Under the pieces are notes generated by a model. It searched no databases. It worked only from the letters and a program-made list of their open reading frames with translations, and had not been told where the DNA came from. Below are positions 25,018 to 32,575 of a DNA stretch of 51,246 nucleotides, in pieces; within the stretch, counting starts at the first letter, position 1, and every line of letters begins with the position of its first letter. The stretch covers positions 1 to 51,246 of the forward strand of contig CAKUTF010000017.1 in assembly GCA_934691725.1 (NCBI GenBank), given 5' to 3'. Source of the stretch: an uncultured Fibrobacter sp. (GTDB taxonomy: Bacteria; Fibrobacterota; Fibrobacteria; Fibrobacterales; Fibrobacteraceae). The position numbers and the translations under genes are program-made.

Positions 25018-26007
25018 TTACGCGCCAAACATCTCCGACAAAAAATCCTTGGCGTCTTCGCATATCACGACGTCTTTGCCAAAAAGGCGCACAAGCCGCG
25101 CCACGGAAGCATCGCCTTCACGCTCAAAGACGACGACTTTTCGTATCCGGTCCCGATGCTTGAGCAAAAACGGAAAACTGTTGCCGTCCGTTTGCGGAAA
25201 TCCGTAGCCGATGACAAAAATTTCGTCAGCACCGGAAAGATAATAGTCCGCCTTCGCCCAGATGACGTTGAAAAGGCTCCCTTTCAAAAAAGATTCCTTG
25301 GCGTGAGCCATCGGGATAAAAATCGGGTTGTCCTTTTCATACATCGGAAAACTGCGGTCGCCACGCTCGACACGACAGACATTCTTCAGGTCAAATTCTT
25401 CGCCCGCGCCTTTAACCGAATACCAGTTCAGCGAGCCGTGTAATTTCAAGAGATCGACAGACCGCGCCCGATTTCCACTTTCCGCCGAGCGGTCCGCACG
25501 TTCCATGTTCACGCCGTAATCGACTTCCGTCGTCTGGAACAGAAACGGATCCTGCAAAACCTGGTCCTCGATAAGCGTGTCATAGTTGAACGAAAGAATC
25601 AGATTGTCGCGACGCGGGCATTTGCAGTCATTCGACACGGACGTTAAAAATTTCGACAGCAGGGAAGACGCCCGGAGAGAAAGCGGAGCGGTCCGTCGCA
25701 TGGACATCGCAATGAAACGCAACAGTTCAAACCGGAGTTCCGCATTGCGGAGGCGTTCCGCTTCACTCGGAAAAATCTGCGCAGCGAGGATATGCGTCGC
25801 AACCGATTCCATTTTCAGATATTCCGGTTCGCCGCGGCACAGTTCGCGCAGAAAATAGCAGTAATTCCGCAGAGCGAGGCATTCCTCTCCGATGCCTTCG
25901 GGAATCCGCGCATTCAGATCCTTGAGCGTAGGCATCTCGGGGCAAAAGGATTTGCTGAACCCGGACCCCACCAGGAAAACGCGACGATAGTTGTCCGCAG
26001 AACCCAG
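25018..26007 (-). CDS. SIR2-like domain protein
   Basis: Contains the main blocks of SIR2-like (SIR2_2 type) proteins: the Rossmann strand VFLVGSGFSKSF with MPTLKDLN, the ILSFNYDTLIE block, LLKLHGSLNWYS (catalytic-type histidine), and IFVIGYGFPQTD. Such domains bind NAD and are common in bacterial defence NADases, but no partner gene is adjacent. The start is unclear: a CTG at 26007 with a GAGGTGA site fits the protein best; a GTG at 26106 would overlap the dksA-like gene by 80 bp. At 329 residues it is nearly a single domain. Confidence 0.78.
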   Translation of the reverse strand: MGSADNYRRVFLVGSGFSKSFCPEMPTLKDLNARIPEGIGEECLALRNYCYFLRELCRGEPEYLKMESVATHILAAQIFPSEAERLRNAELRFELLRFIAMSMRRTAPLSLRASSLLSKFLTSVSNDCKCPRRDNLILSFNYDTLIEDQVLQDPFLFQTTEVDYGVNMERADRSAESGNRARSVDLLKLHGSLNWYSVKGAGEEFDLKNVCRVERGDRSFPMYEKDNPIFIPMAHAKESFLKGSLFNVIWAKADYYLSGADEIFVIGYGFPQTDGNSFPFLLKHRDRIRKVVVFEREGDASVARLVRLFGKDVVICEDAKDFLSEMFGA

Positions 26008-26026
26008 AACGTCACCTCGGAAAAAA

Positions 26027-26497
26027 TTACTTCGCCGAAGCCTGTTCTCGACGCTGCTGTTCCACGAACATGCGCGCCATTTCCATCCGGCTTTCCTCGC
26101 GTTCACGCTTTTTCGTCTCGGATTTGCAATTCACGCATTTTGTCGCTGTAGGGACAGCTTCTAGACGGGCTTTCGGAATCAGCTGATGGCAAACCTTGCA
26201 AACACCGTAAGTTCCGTCGTCAATTCGCTGGAGCGCTTCTTCCAGATAGACCAGATATTTTCCGTCGCGGGCGGCAAGATCGAAGTTCGTTTCGAGGGAA
26301 TTGTAATCCGACGCGACATCGGCCAGATGCGTGGCATAGCCTGCGGTTTCTCCGCCCTGGTCCCGCTGCCCCTGGAACGATTCGTTGCCGGCGACATTTC
26401 CCTGGGCGTTTACCAGCTGACGGCGACGTTCGAGAAGCAAAGCCTTGAAATAGTCCAAGTCCTTTTGGCTCATCTTTACTTGTTTTTTTTCGGCCAT
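26027..26497 (-). CDS. DksA/TraR-family C4 zinc-finger protein
   Basis: A 156-residue transcription regulator of the type that enters the RNA polymerase secondary channel. It has a coiled-coil N-terminal half with HLADVASDYNSLETNFDLAA and a C4 zinc finger (CKVC...CVNC) near residues 108-130, followed by a basic/acidic tail. ATG 26497 (MAEKKQVKMSQKDL) follows GAGG; the longer upstream frame is not conserved sequence. Whether it responds to ppGpp as DksA does is not visible. Confidence 0.87.
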   Translation of the reverse strand: MAEKKQVKMSQKDLDYFKALLLERRRQLVNAQGNVAGNESFQGQRDQGGETAGYATHLADVASDYNSLETNFDLAARDGKYLVYLEEALQRIDDGTYGVCKVCHQLIPKARLEAVPTATKCVNCKSETKKREREESRMEMARMFVEQQRREQASAK

Positions 26498-26512
26498 ACC
26501 GATTTCCTCTCT

Positions 26513-26538
26513 AAAGGCGCCCTTGATTGGGCGCTTTT
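26513..26538. terminator. hairpin between aldose epimerase and dksA-like gene
   Basis: GCGCCC-TTGATT-GGGCGC with AAAG and CTTTT flanks forms a symmetric hairpin just upstream of the dksA-like start. It may terminate the minus-strand epimerase transcript or act as a leader attenuator. The T run on the minus strand is short, so the assignment is tentative. Confidence 0.45.
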
Positions 26539-26625
26539 GCCCCCTTAAAGTATTCTTTTTTATCTGAAACAGACCATAATTTGTAAAAAATTTTTCACCC
26601 GAAATAGACAGGGTAAAAATCGTTC

Positions 26626-27591
26626 CTAATTTCGGCTTTCCTCGATAAAATCCGCGCCCCAAAGAAGCTCGATCGATTGTCCGGGCTTTACTTCGATTAG
26701 CTCGCGGTGATGGTTCAGCACATCGGGTTCGGAAGTCATCGGTTCAAGCGCGACGGAATCGTTGTTCGGAGGTGTGTAAACCTGGATGCCGCGCCATAGT
26801 CCCTTGCCTGTCTTCTGCCAAATATCGAGGTGGTCTCCATTTTCCGTGTCCGAGAGGGAAACCGTTTCCCGGTCCGAAGATTCCGCATCGAAGGCAAAAT
26901 AATCGTTGATGAACATGTCGCCGAGCAGAGCCTTTCCGTCAAAGCGACCATCTTCCTCGAAGCGACCTGTGGGAATATCCATCGAATCGAGAATCGCCCG
27001 ACGGCATTTCGGCATGGAAAGCGCAAGCGATCCGCGCTTTTTCCCGAGCATAAAGTAGGGATGAAATCCTTCCGCATAGGGGAGAGTTTCCTTGCCCGTA
27101 TTTTCCACGATAGACTTCACCGAAAAGGATTTTCCGCCGAACGAATAGACGTTCGTTACTTTGTATGTAAACGGAAATCCCGAATTCCCGTAAAAATCCC
27201 GCACAAGCGAAAGCCTTGCCGACTTTTCGCCCGAAGAAAAACTTTTCATTTGCCAGGGAAGCACGTTCAGAAAACCGTGCAGCGCATGGGGCGCCCAGCT
27301 GACATTGTTCACCAGCCGGTAGGTTTTGCCGTTCCACTTCCATTCCGCATTTGCCGTGCGCCCGGGGAAAGGCGAAAGGCAGACACCCGCATTCGTATCC
27401 GCATAGATTTTCCGAAAGGTTTCTGCATCGCGGTAGCCGTAAAGCAGGTCGAGCGTCCCGCGGCAAGAGGGAATCCGCCAGGCGTTCAGTCCCGCGCCAA
27501 AGCCTGCGAGAATTTCCAGTTCGCAGTCGTCTGCGTGGATGATGTATCGGTCAACGGTTCCGAGCGGTTTCGATTCGAGGGAAAAATGCAT
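26626..27591 (-). CDS. aldose 1-epimerase family protein
   Basis: A 321-residue protein of the galactose mutarotase-like fold, which interconverts alpha and beta anomers of hexoses. Visible marks: PFPGRTANAEWKWNGKTY, the histidine-containing WAPHALHGFL, EGFHPYFMLG, and near the C-terminus the catalytic-type glutamate in ALEPMTSEPDVLNH. The length is normal. The sugar specificity is unknown. It stands alone, with a long repeat-filled gap upstream. Confidence 0.9.
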   Translation of the reverse strand: MHFSLESKPLGTVDRYIIHADDCELEILAGFGAGLNAWRIPSCRGTLDLLYGYRDAETFRKIYADTNAGVCLSPFPGRTANAEWKWNGKTYRLVNNVSWAPHALHGFLNVLPWQMKSFSSGEKSARLSLVRDFYGNSGFPFTYKVTNVYSFGGKSFSVKSIVENTGKETLPYAEGFHPYFMLGKKRGSLALSMPKCRRAILDSMDIPTGRFEEDGRFDGKALLGDMFINDYFAFDAESSDRETVSLSDTENGDHLDIWQKTGKGLWRGIQVYTPPNNDSVALEPMTSEPDVLNHHRELIEVKPGQSIELLWGADFIEESRN

Positions 27592-27668
27592 TTCAAATTC
27601 TCCGATTTGCCCAATATAGAATGTTGAAGCGGATAGTGCTAGATTAGAACTGCGGACGCCTAGGTTCA

Positions 27669-27692
27669 GGGATTAGGGATGAGGGAGTAGGG
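27669..27692 (+). other. G-quadruplex-type motif
   Basis: Four GGG runs with loops ATTA, ATGA and AGTA; identical in sequence to the minus-strand block at 23512-23535. A related copy near 43360 has lost the fourth G run. Confidence 0.65.
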
Positions 27693-27992
27693 ACTAGTCC
27701 GAGGACGTCTAAGGGAATGAGGAATTAGCAATGAGTAATGAGAAATGGGTCTGCGGACGTCTAAGTTTAGGGACTAGGGTTTAGTCCGCAGACGTCTAGG
27801 TTTAGTGGCTAGTGGTCAGAAGTCAGTGACCAGTAATGCGGACATCTAGACTTTTGGGAAGCGGTAAGCGGGACTCGGGGTTCAGAGCTTAGTTGAGAGA
27901 ACTTAGAGCTTAGAATAGCTAACATTTAATTTTGGATGAAACAGTACAAGGAACATAGTCCCATGTCATTCCCGTGCTCACTATGATGTCAT

Positions 27993-28011
27993 TCCCTTGC
28001 TTGACAAGGGA
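27993..28011 (-). repeat. TCAAG-loop palindromic repeat
   Basis: Read on the minus strand: stem TCCCTTG / CAAGGGA around TCAAG, followed by ATGACAT. Member of the hairpin family also at 23430, 43503 and 43531. Confidence 0.75.
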
Positions 28012-28059
28012 CTCTCGTCCGATAATGACTGTTAGCGAGCCTGTCGAGCTAAACTCTGG

Positions 28060-28278
28060 TCAATCCAATTCGACAACTTTTCGGCTGTTCGTCGCGCCAC
28101 AGACGACGCGGACCGAGCTTTTGGGCTTCTTGAAATATTCGGCGACAACCTTGCAGACGGCTTCGTTCGCCTTGCCTTCGACAGGAGGAGCCTTGACATC
28201 CACCTTGTAGGAGCCGTCGGGCTGCGGCACGACCCCTTCCCGCTTGCTTCTGGCGTGAACCTTGACCTGGATTTTCAT
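28060..28278 (-). CDS. DUF167 family (YggU-like) protein
   Basis: A 72-residue protein with the DUF167 hallmark VKAPPVEGKANEAVCKVVAE and FKKPKSSVRVVCGATNSRKVV. The family is widespread and of unknown function, often next to cell-division genes. ATG 28278 lies inside TGATTGATG, directly after the DivIVA stop, indicating translational coupling. Confidence 0.9.
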   Translation of the reverse strand: MKIQVKVHARSKREGVVPQPDGSYKVDVKAPPVEGKANEAVCKVVAEYFKKPKSSVRVVCGATNSRKVVELD

Positions 28279-28281
28279 CAA

Positions 28282-28776
28282 TCAGAGGACGACCGGGTCG
28301 CGGGTTTCCGAAATTTCCGGAGCCTGCTCCCTTTCCATCGCGGCGAGAAGTTCCGACTGGCTCTTGACCATCGCGCGGATGCGGATAAAGTAATTGGTGC
28401 GGAGCTGTTTCAGCTGCTCGATTTCGGACCGTAGCGATTCCGCTTCGCGCTTCGTGTTTTCGACTTCGCGTTGGGCGCGCGTCTTTGCCTCGGCGACGAT
28501 CAGTTCGCCTTCCTTTTCGGCGTTGCGCTTGATTTCTTCCATCGTGCGCTGCATCGTGACCGCCGCATCCTGAATCGTCTTTTCGATTTGCTTATAGTAA
28601 TTGACGCGTTCCTCGGCGATTTTCAGGCGTTCCGTCAGTTCGGTCCGCTTGCGTCCGAGTTCTTCGAACGACTTCGCCGCCGTTTCCAAAAAGGCCTTGA
28701 CCTCTTCGGGGGCGTAACCGCCAAAGCGCTTGGTGTGAAAGGTCTGGTTGCGGATGTCGAGCGGCGTGAGTTCCAT
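28282..28776 (-). CDS. DivIVA-domain coiled-coil protein
   Basis: A 164-residue protein starting with the DivIVA membrane-targeting motif (LTPLDIRNQTFHTKRFGGYA, with PEEVKAFLE following), then a long coiled coil rich in E, K and R. DivIVA proteins mark negatively curved membrane at poles and septa; in a Gram-negative cell the role is unclear. It is coupled to the DUF167 gene. The charged tail ends RDPVVL. Confidence 0.88.
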   Translation of the reverse strand: MELTPLDIRNQTFHTKRFGGYAPEEVKAFLETAAKSFEELGRKRTELTERLKIAEERVNYYKQIEKTIQDAAVTMQRTMEEIKRNAEKEGELIVAEAKTRAQREVENTKREAESLRSEIEQLKQLRTNYFIRIRAMVKSQSELLAAMEREQAPEISETRDPVVL

Positions 28777-28865
28777 AAAGTAAACCTCTGGTTTCCCATA
28801 ATATAGGATTTAAATTTTAGGCGGAATGTGAAATGGGATAAAAAATCAAATCTTCGCTGGAATTA

Positions 28866-29108
28866 AAATTTTGCCATCCTTAAAACAATACAACCGCATT
28901 CAACCCACCCCGCCTTTCGATAAAATTGAGTTCGGGGAAAATCATCAGTTGCACTGCACCGGATTCGCCGCCACGCTTTCGCAATTTATAACGATCGAGC
29001 GCCTCTTGGTATTCATCGCGTTTATTGGCATGGCCTTTATGGACAATATACTTGTAAGTGTTGTACGAAAGAACAGGAATGCCTACGCCAAGAAAAGGGA
29101 TGGACGCG
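28866..29108. repeat. 243-bp direct repeat, left copy
   Basis: By eye identical to 33191-33433 over the whole length. It covers the 3' end of the paralogue gene at 28880 and a few bases beyond. Identity ends sharply on both sides. Confidence 0.93.
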
Positions 29109-29410
29109 CCAACGAATAATCCGCCAACAACTCTACCAAGAGCATCGTCAAAGGTTGGAGGGTTTGATACATCTAATATAGCGTACAGTCCAAATCCAAC
29201 AAGAACGCCCCCTACAACAGTCAAACTTCCCCCTGCAATCATTCCAATCACATTTGGCCTAGAATACGCCTGGTAATTTTCTTCCGCAATCAAGTCGTAA
29301 TATATCTTGGCGCTATCGATATCCGTTGATTGATGCTCCACCTCGTTGCCAAAACTGAAATTACATGAGACGGCGAAAAAGAAGATCAACACGGCTCTCT
29401 GAATTTTCAT
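28880..29410 (-). CDS. small exported membrane protein, paralogue C
   Basis: A 176-residue protein of a family I do not recognise. It has a signal peptide (VLIFFFAVSCNFSFG), two hydrophobic segments (about 52-80 and 92-118) and a conserved hydrophilic tail (DEYQEALDRYKLRKRGGESG) ending in NAVVLF. It is one of three paralogues in the window. Its 3' 243 bp are identical to those of the copy at 33205. It follows paralogue B by 18 bp. Confidence 0.75.
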   Translation of the reverse strand: MKIQRAVLIFFFAVSCNFSFGNEVEHQSTDIDSAKIYYDLIAEENYQAYSRPNVIGMIAGGSLTVVGGVLVGFGLYAILDVSNPPTFDDALGRVVGGLFVGASIPFLGVGIPVLSYNTYKYIVHKGHANKRDEYQEALDRYKLRKRGGESGAVQLMIFPELNFIERRGGLNAVVLF

Positions 29411-29428
29411 TGCGTCGTTCTCCTCTTT

Positions 29429-29959
29429 CTAAAACAATACAACAGCATTTACTCCGCCGCTTCTTTCAATAAAATTGAGTTCGGGAAGAATCATCAGTTG
29501 CAGCGCACCGGATTCGCCACCACGCTTTCGCAATTTATAACGATCGAGTGCCTCTTGGTATTCATCGCTTTTTCTAAGGTGACCTTTATGAACATTATAT
29601 TGATAAATATTATATATTAAAATAGGAGTTCCAACAAGATAAAAGGGAACTGACATGGCAAGCATAATGCTGCCGGCTATTGCCGTAAAGATCTCATCGG
29701 TTGCATCACCGTTTTTGTAATTCATCCCATATATTCCTCCGACCAAGAAATATGTACCTACTCCCATAATTCCACTTCCAACGATCATGCCGACAATATT
29801 TGGCTTGTAATCGGAATTATAATACTCTTCAGTGATCAAGTCGTGGTATATTTGAACGCTATCTACTTCCGTTGATTGAGGCGAAACAATCTCGTTGCCA
29901 AAACTTAGATTACATGAGACGGCGAAAAAGAATACAACTACAATTTTCTTTAAATTCAT
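29429..29959 (-). CDS. small exported membrane protein, paralogue B
   Basis: A 176-residue homologue of the neighbouring gene, with signal peptide IVVVFFFAVSCNLSFG, two membrane segments and the same charged tail. The start MNLKK at 29959 is chosen because it aligns with paralogue C and overlaps the upstream gene's stop as ATGA. The first about 30 codons lie in a 204-bp block identical to the region at 33648. Base composition is AT-richer than the flanking housekeeping genes. Function unknown. Confidence 0.75.
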   Translation of the reverse strand: MNLKKIVVVFFFAVSCNLSFGNEIVSPQSTEVDSVQIYHDLITEEYYNSDYKPNIVGMIVGSGIMGVGTYFLVGGIYGMNYKNGDATDEIFTAIAGSIMLAMSVPFYLVGTPILIYNIYQYNVHKGHLRKSDEYQEALDRYKLRKRGGESGALQLMILPELNFIERSGGVNAVVLF

Positions 29960-30075
29960 TGCTGCCATTTCCCATCCAACATCTTTTCAATTGTTATAAT
30001 TCCACCATGCTTTGTTTTAACGGTTATATCCATTGAAAAATCACGAAGTTCAATCGAATATTTTATCGATGTTGG
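29872..30075. repeat. 204-bp direct repeat, left copy
   Basis: By eye identical to 33648-33851. It spans the 5' end of paralogue B and the 3' end of the companion gene. Confidence 0.93.
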
Positions 30076-30108
30076 TTCTATCTTGGTGTATAAAGCTGCA
30101 TCTTGCAT
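29956..30108 (-). pseudogene. truncated copy of the companion gene (C-terminal part)
   Basis: Codes for 50 residues from ATG 30108; the last 40 or so (from PTSIKYSIEL to MLDGKWQQ) match the C-terminus of the gene at 33732. The N-terminal signal region is missing and replaced by unrelated MQDAALYTKI. The break lies at 30075, where the 204-bp repeat ends. It is probably a relic cut off when the restriction-modification segment arrived, though a short product could still be made. Confidence 0.6.
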
Positions 30109-30229
30109 ACCCGAAATTTAGGTAAATTACGCTAGGGCAGAATGCGAATTTCTCCACGCATATTCATGAAGAGCCGACAAATTTAACAATCTCCAATATT
30201 TACATCGATGAAAGATGATTTCAAACAGA

Positions 30230-31342
30230 CTAAATTTTAGCCCCGATTTCTTCAAGGATACCGTCAAGAACTTTTTTGACATCGGATTGGATGCTTGCCG
30301 GGACGATTTCCTTTCTCCAATTTTCCCATGCGCTTCTTCCTTTATTTGAAATAGGATATCGATATTCGAGGGTCGTGTACTCGTATTTAAAAACTTTGGC
30401 GATATCTGTTTTCCATTCATCGATATTCGCAATGATTTTGGGAACAAGAATTCCGTTAATTATTTTTTTTCCTCCAGCCGAAAATAAATCTCGAAGAGAA
30501 GGATTGATGATAAGGCGTTGGCAGAGCCATTTAGCTGCGTTTCTATAGTCGCCGTTGATTATCTCCGGAAATAAAATAATCATTCGGATCTTTAAAAAAT
30601 GTTTTCTGTTGTTTTCAAGTTCATTCCAAAATCGAATCCTGGAATTTTCAATTTGTGTTGCGAATCGTACTTCTTGAGCATCTTGCTCGCTGCTAAGGAC
30701 TGTCGGTTCTTGCCACCAAAAATTATCAGAACCTTTTCTGCGCTTTTCAAACTGCAGGTATTCGCGAAAAGCGGAAAAAGGATTCTCCAATGTTCGAACT
30801 TCGTGATACGATTTATGGATTTTTTTGAAGAGGCATTGTTCCGAAGGCATTTCCAAATCAAGCATATAGCGTGGACTATGTGTAATCGCCACATCTTTAA
30901 CGCAATCTTCGAAAGGCCGATACTTAATTTCAAAAGGATTTTTCTTTGCACAGAAAATATGAATCCGGCTGACATCCTTTTCGGCTGTTGTTTCCATAAT
31001 GCTGCCTCCCATTACGTTCCAGTTTTCATTGGATTGGCTAAGCGTTTTGACTTCAACGCCGAACGATCTTTGCCGGTTTATTTTTGCGACAATATCCGGA
31101 AACTTATGTCCGCCAAGATGTTCAATGTTCCAATCAAGATTTAGGTCGAAGCATGCCTTTTTCATCGAATGGCATACATCTATTTCGAACTGTTTCCAAA
31201 ATTCTCCTTGGAATTTTTGATAACCATTTGGATTATCCCGTTGTAGTTTTTCCTTTGTCAAAAAAAGCAGCTCTTGGAATTGACGAAAATCATCGGAATT
31301 ATTTTTTGAGTCTAAATTTTTCCCGGTCGAAATCATTCCCAT
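30230..31342 (-). CDS. type II restriction endonuclease (PD-(D/E)XK type)
   Basis: A 370-residue protein next to a cytosine-5 methyltransferase. Nuclease core: GGHKFPDIVAKINRQRSFGV ending in EVK, that is P82-D83, E97, K99 in the PD-x-ExK arrangement. The family could not be named and the recognition site is unknown. ATG 31342 follows GGAGAA and lies 2 bp after the methyltransferase stop, so the two are co-transcribed. The gene is AT-rich relative to the region, consistent with horizontal origin. If the methyltransferase is inactive, an active nuclease would be harmful, so one of the two inferences must give. Confidence 0.78.
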   Translation of the reverse strand: MGMISTGKNLDSKNNSDDFRQFQELLFLTKEKLQRDNPNGYQKFQGEFWKQFEIDVCHSMKKACFDLNLDWNIEHLGGHKFPDIVAKINRQRSFGVEVKTLSQSNENWNVMGGSIMETTAEKDVSRIHIFCAKKNPFEIKYRPFEDCVKDVAITHSPRYMLDLEMPSEQCLFKKIHKSYHEVRTLENPFSAFREYLQFEKRRKGSDNFWWQEPTVLSSEQDAQEVRFATQIENSRIRFWNELENNRKHFLKIRMIILFPEIINGDYRNAAKWLCQRLIINPSLRDLFSAGGKKIINGILVPKIIANIDEWKTDIAKVFKYEYTTLEYRYPISNKGRSAWENWRKEIVPASIQSDVKKVLDGILEEIGAKI

Positions 31343-31344
31343 TT

Positions 31345-32502
31345 TTATTCTCCAAAAAGAGGCGTCCAAATTTCTTCCAGACGTTTTGCTATGGCATAGC
31401 CTAGAAGTGGCGGAACCGCGTTTCCTATGATTTTATAGGCTTCCGAAGAGTTGACTTTTATCGATTCATCCTTAAATACGAATTCATAATCATCCGGGAA
31501 AGTCTGTATTCTGGCGCATTCGCGAACGGAAAGTCGCCGTTCTTTAAAACCGGCTTGAAGCTCCTTGTCATGTGTTCCGCCATGTTCCTTGCTTAATCTT
31601 CGAAATTCGATATTTCCATGATGTTCGCTTCGGATTGTTGGCGCAATACCGCCAAGATTTATCTCTGTGCTGCCCTGCATTTTTCCGTAATACTTTGCTT
31701 TGGAATAACTGCACTGGCTGGGATCTTTAGATAGTTCGGGTTCATCTAAAAAAGAAAAAGCGTCTTGGCAAGAGACGAAGGGTTTTAAATTTTTACCATG
31801 CGTTTTCTTAGGATAGGGGTAATATTTTGAATTAACTCCATTTGTTTCAATATCCTTGATTATTTTCTCGTCTGCATGTTCTCGTGAAATTCCGATAAAA
31901 ATAACGCGCTCCCGATTTTGCGGAACGCCGTATTCCCAGGCTTTTAAAACATTGGCGTCAACAACAAGGTAGCCTTTGCCGATATGACGAAAATCGTTTT
32001 CGATGATATGTTTCGCTTCGCCTAAAGAAACCAACCCTTTGACGTTTTCGGCGATGAACATTTTGGGCTTTACGATTTCAATGACCTGTTTCATCCATAA
32101 GTAAAGAGAGCCGCGAGATTCTTCCTTTTTATGATTTGCGTAGGTCCCGTCATGATTTTTCGCCGAATCGAAGCCAAGCCGCTTCCCGGCGACAGAGAAG
32201 TCTTGGCATGGAAATCCTCCGGTAACAAGAGAAATGTCTTTTGGAAATGCAAACTCCCCGCTTTTGGCTTTTTTTACCAAATCAACAATAGATTCCAAAT
32301 GATAAACTCCCGCAATGTTTTTTCTTGGTTGGAAAAAATGCGTCCACGCATTCTTGGCGCATTTTAAGATATCGTTTGCAAAAACGGTCTGGAAACGAGT
32401 ACTTTTTAACAGGCAGCGAAATTTATCGGCATCGCGTTCAATCCAGTCGGGATGAAGATTCAAATTGACGGATTTTTTCAAGACGGAAAAAATTCCCTTC
32501 AA
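31345..32502 (-). CDS. DNA (cytosine-5-)-methyltransferase, lacking motif I in this frame
   Basis: A 385-residue frame with most C5-methyltransferase motifs: GGFPCQDFS (motif IV, catalytic Cys), ENVKGL (VI), QNRERVIFIG (VIII), RRLSVRECARIQTFPDDY (IX) and IGNAVPPLLG (X). The frame opens only with a TTG at 32502 and lacks SAM-binding motif I, which lies just upstream in another frame (see 32438-32575). One base removed at a six-base homopolymer would join them. It is followed 2 bp later by the restriction endonuclease. Confidence 0.85.
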   Translation of the reverse strand: MKGIFSVLKKSVNLNLHPDWIERDADKFRCLLKSTRFQTVFANDILKCAKNAWTHFFQPRKNIAGVYHLESIVDLVKKAKSGEFAFPKDISLVTGGFPCQDFSVAGKRLGFDSAKNHDGTYANHKKEESRGSLYLWMKQVIEIVKPKMFIAENVKGLVSLGEAKHIIENDFRHIGKGYLVVDANVLKAWEYGVPQNRERVIFIGISREHADEKIIKDIETNGVNSKYYPYPKKTHGKNLKPFVSCQDAFSFLDEPELSKDPSQCSYSKAKYYGKMQGSTEINLGGIAPTIRSEHHGNIEFRRLSKEHGGTHDKELQAGFKERRLSVRECARIQTFPDDYEFVFKDESIKVNSSEAYKIIGNAVPPLLGYAIAKRLEEIWTPLFGE

Positions 32503-32575
32503 ATCCGAGATCCAATCCGCCGCATCCAGAAAACAGGGATATGACTTTTAACGATTTTGATTGCCGAGAAGACAT
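32438..32575 (-). pseudogene. N-terminal fragment of the C5-methyltransferase carrying motif I
   Basis: From ATG 32575 the minus strand encodes MSSRQSKSLK followed by VISLFSGCGGLDLGFEGNF, the classical motif I (SAM-binding loop) of C5-methyltransferases. The frame stops at 32438 after 45 codons. The remainder of the enzyme continues one frame over. Two six-base runs, T6 at 32487-32492 and A6 at 32473-32478 (minus-strand bases), lie at the frame junction. Confidence 0.85.

Larger units (their letters stand above)
27592..28059. repeat. intergenic mosaic repeat, copy C
   Basis: No gene is seen here. Contains three GCGGAC(G/A)TCTA blocks, the four-G-run block, AATGAGTAATGAG, the word AGAGCTTAGTTGAGAGAACT, two ATGTCATTCCC words and a TCAAG-type hairpin. 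It shares its word order with copy B read in reverse, and parts with copies A and D. Confidence 0.8.

Noticed and set aside
30127..30447. 106-residue minus-strand frame downstream of the restriction gene
   Set aside because: Almost entirely overlaps the restriction endonuclease gene in another frame and has no signal or domain.
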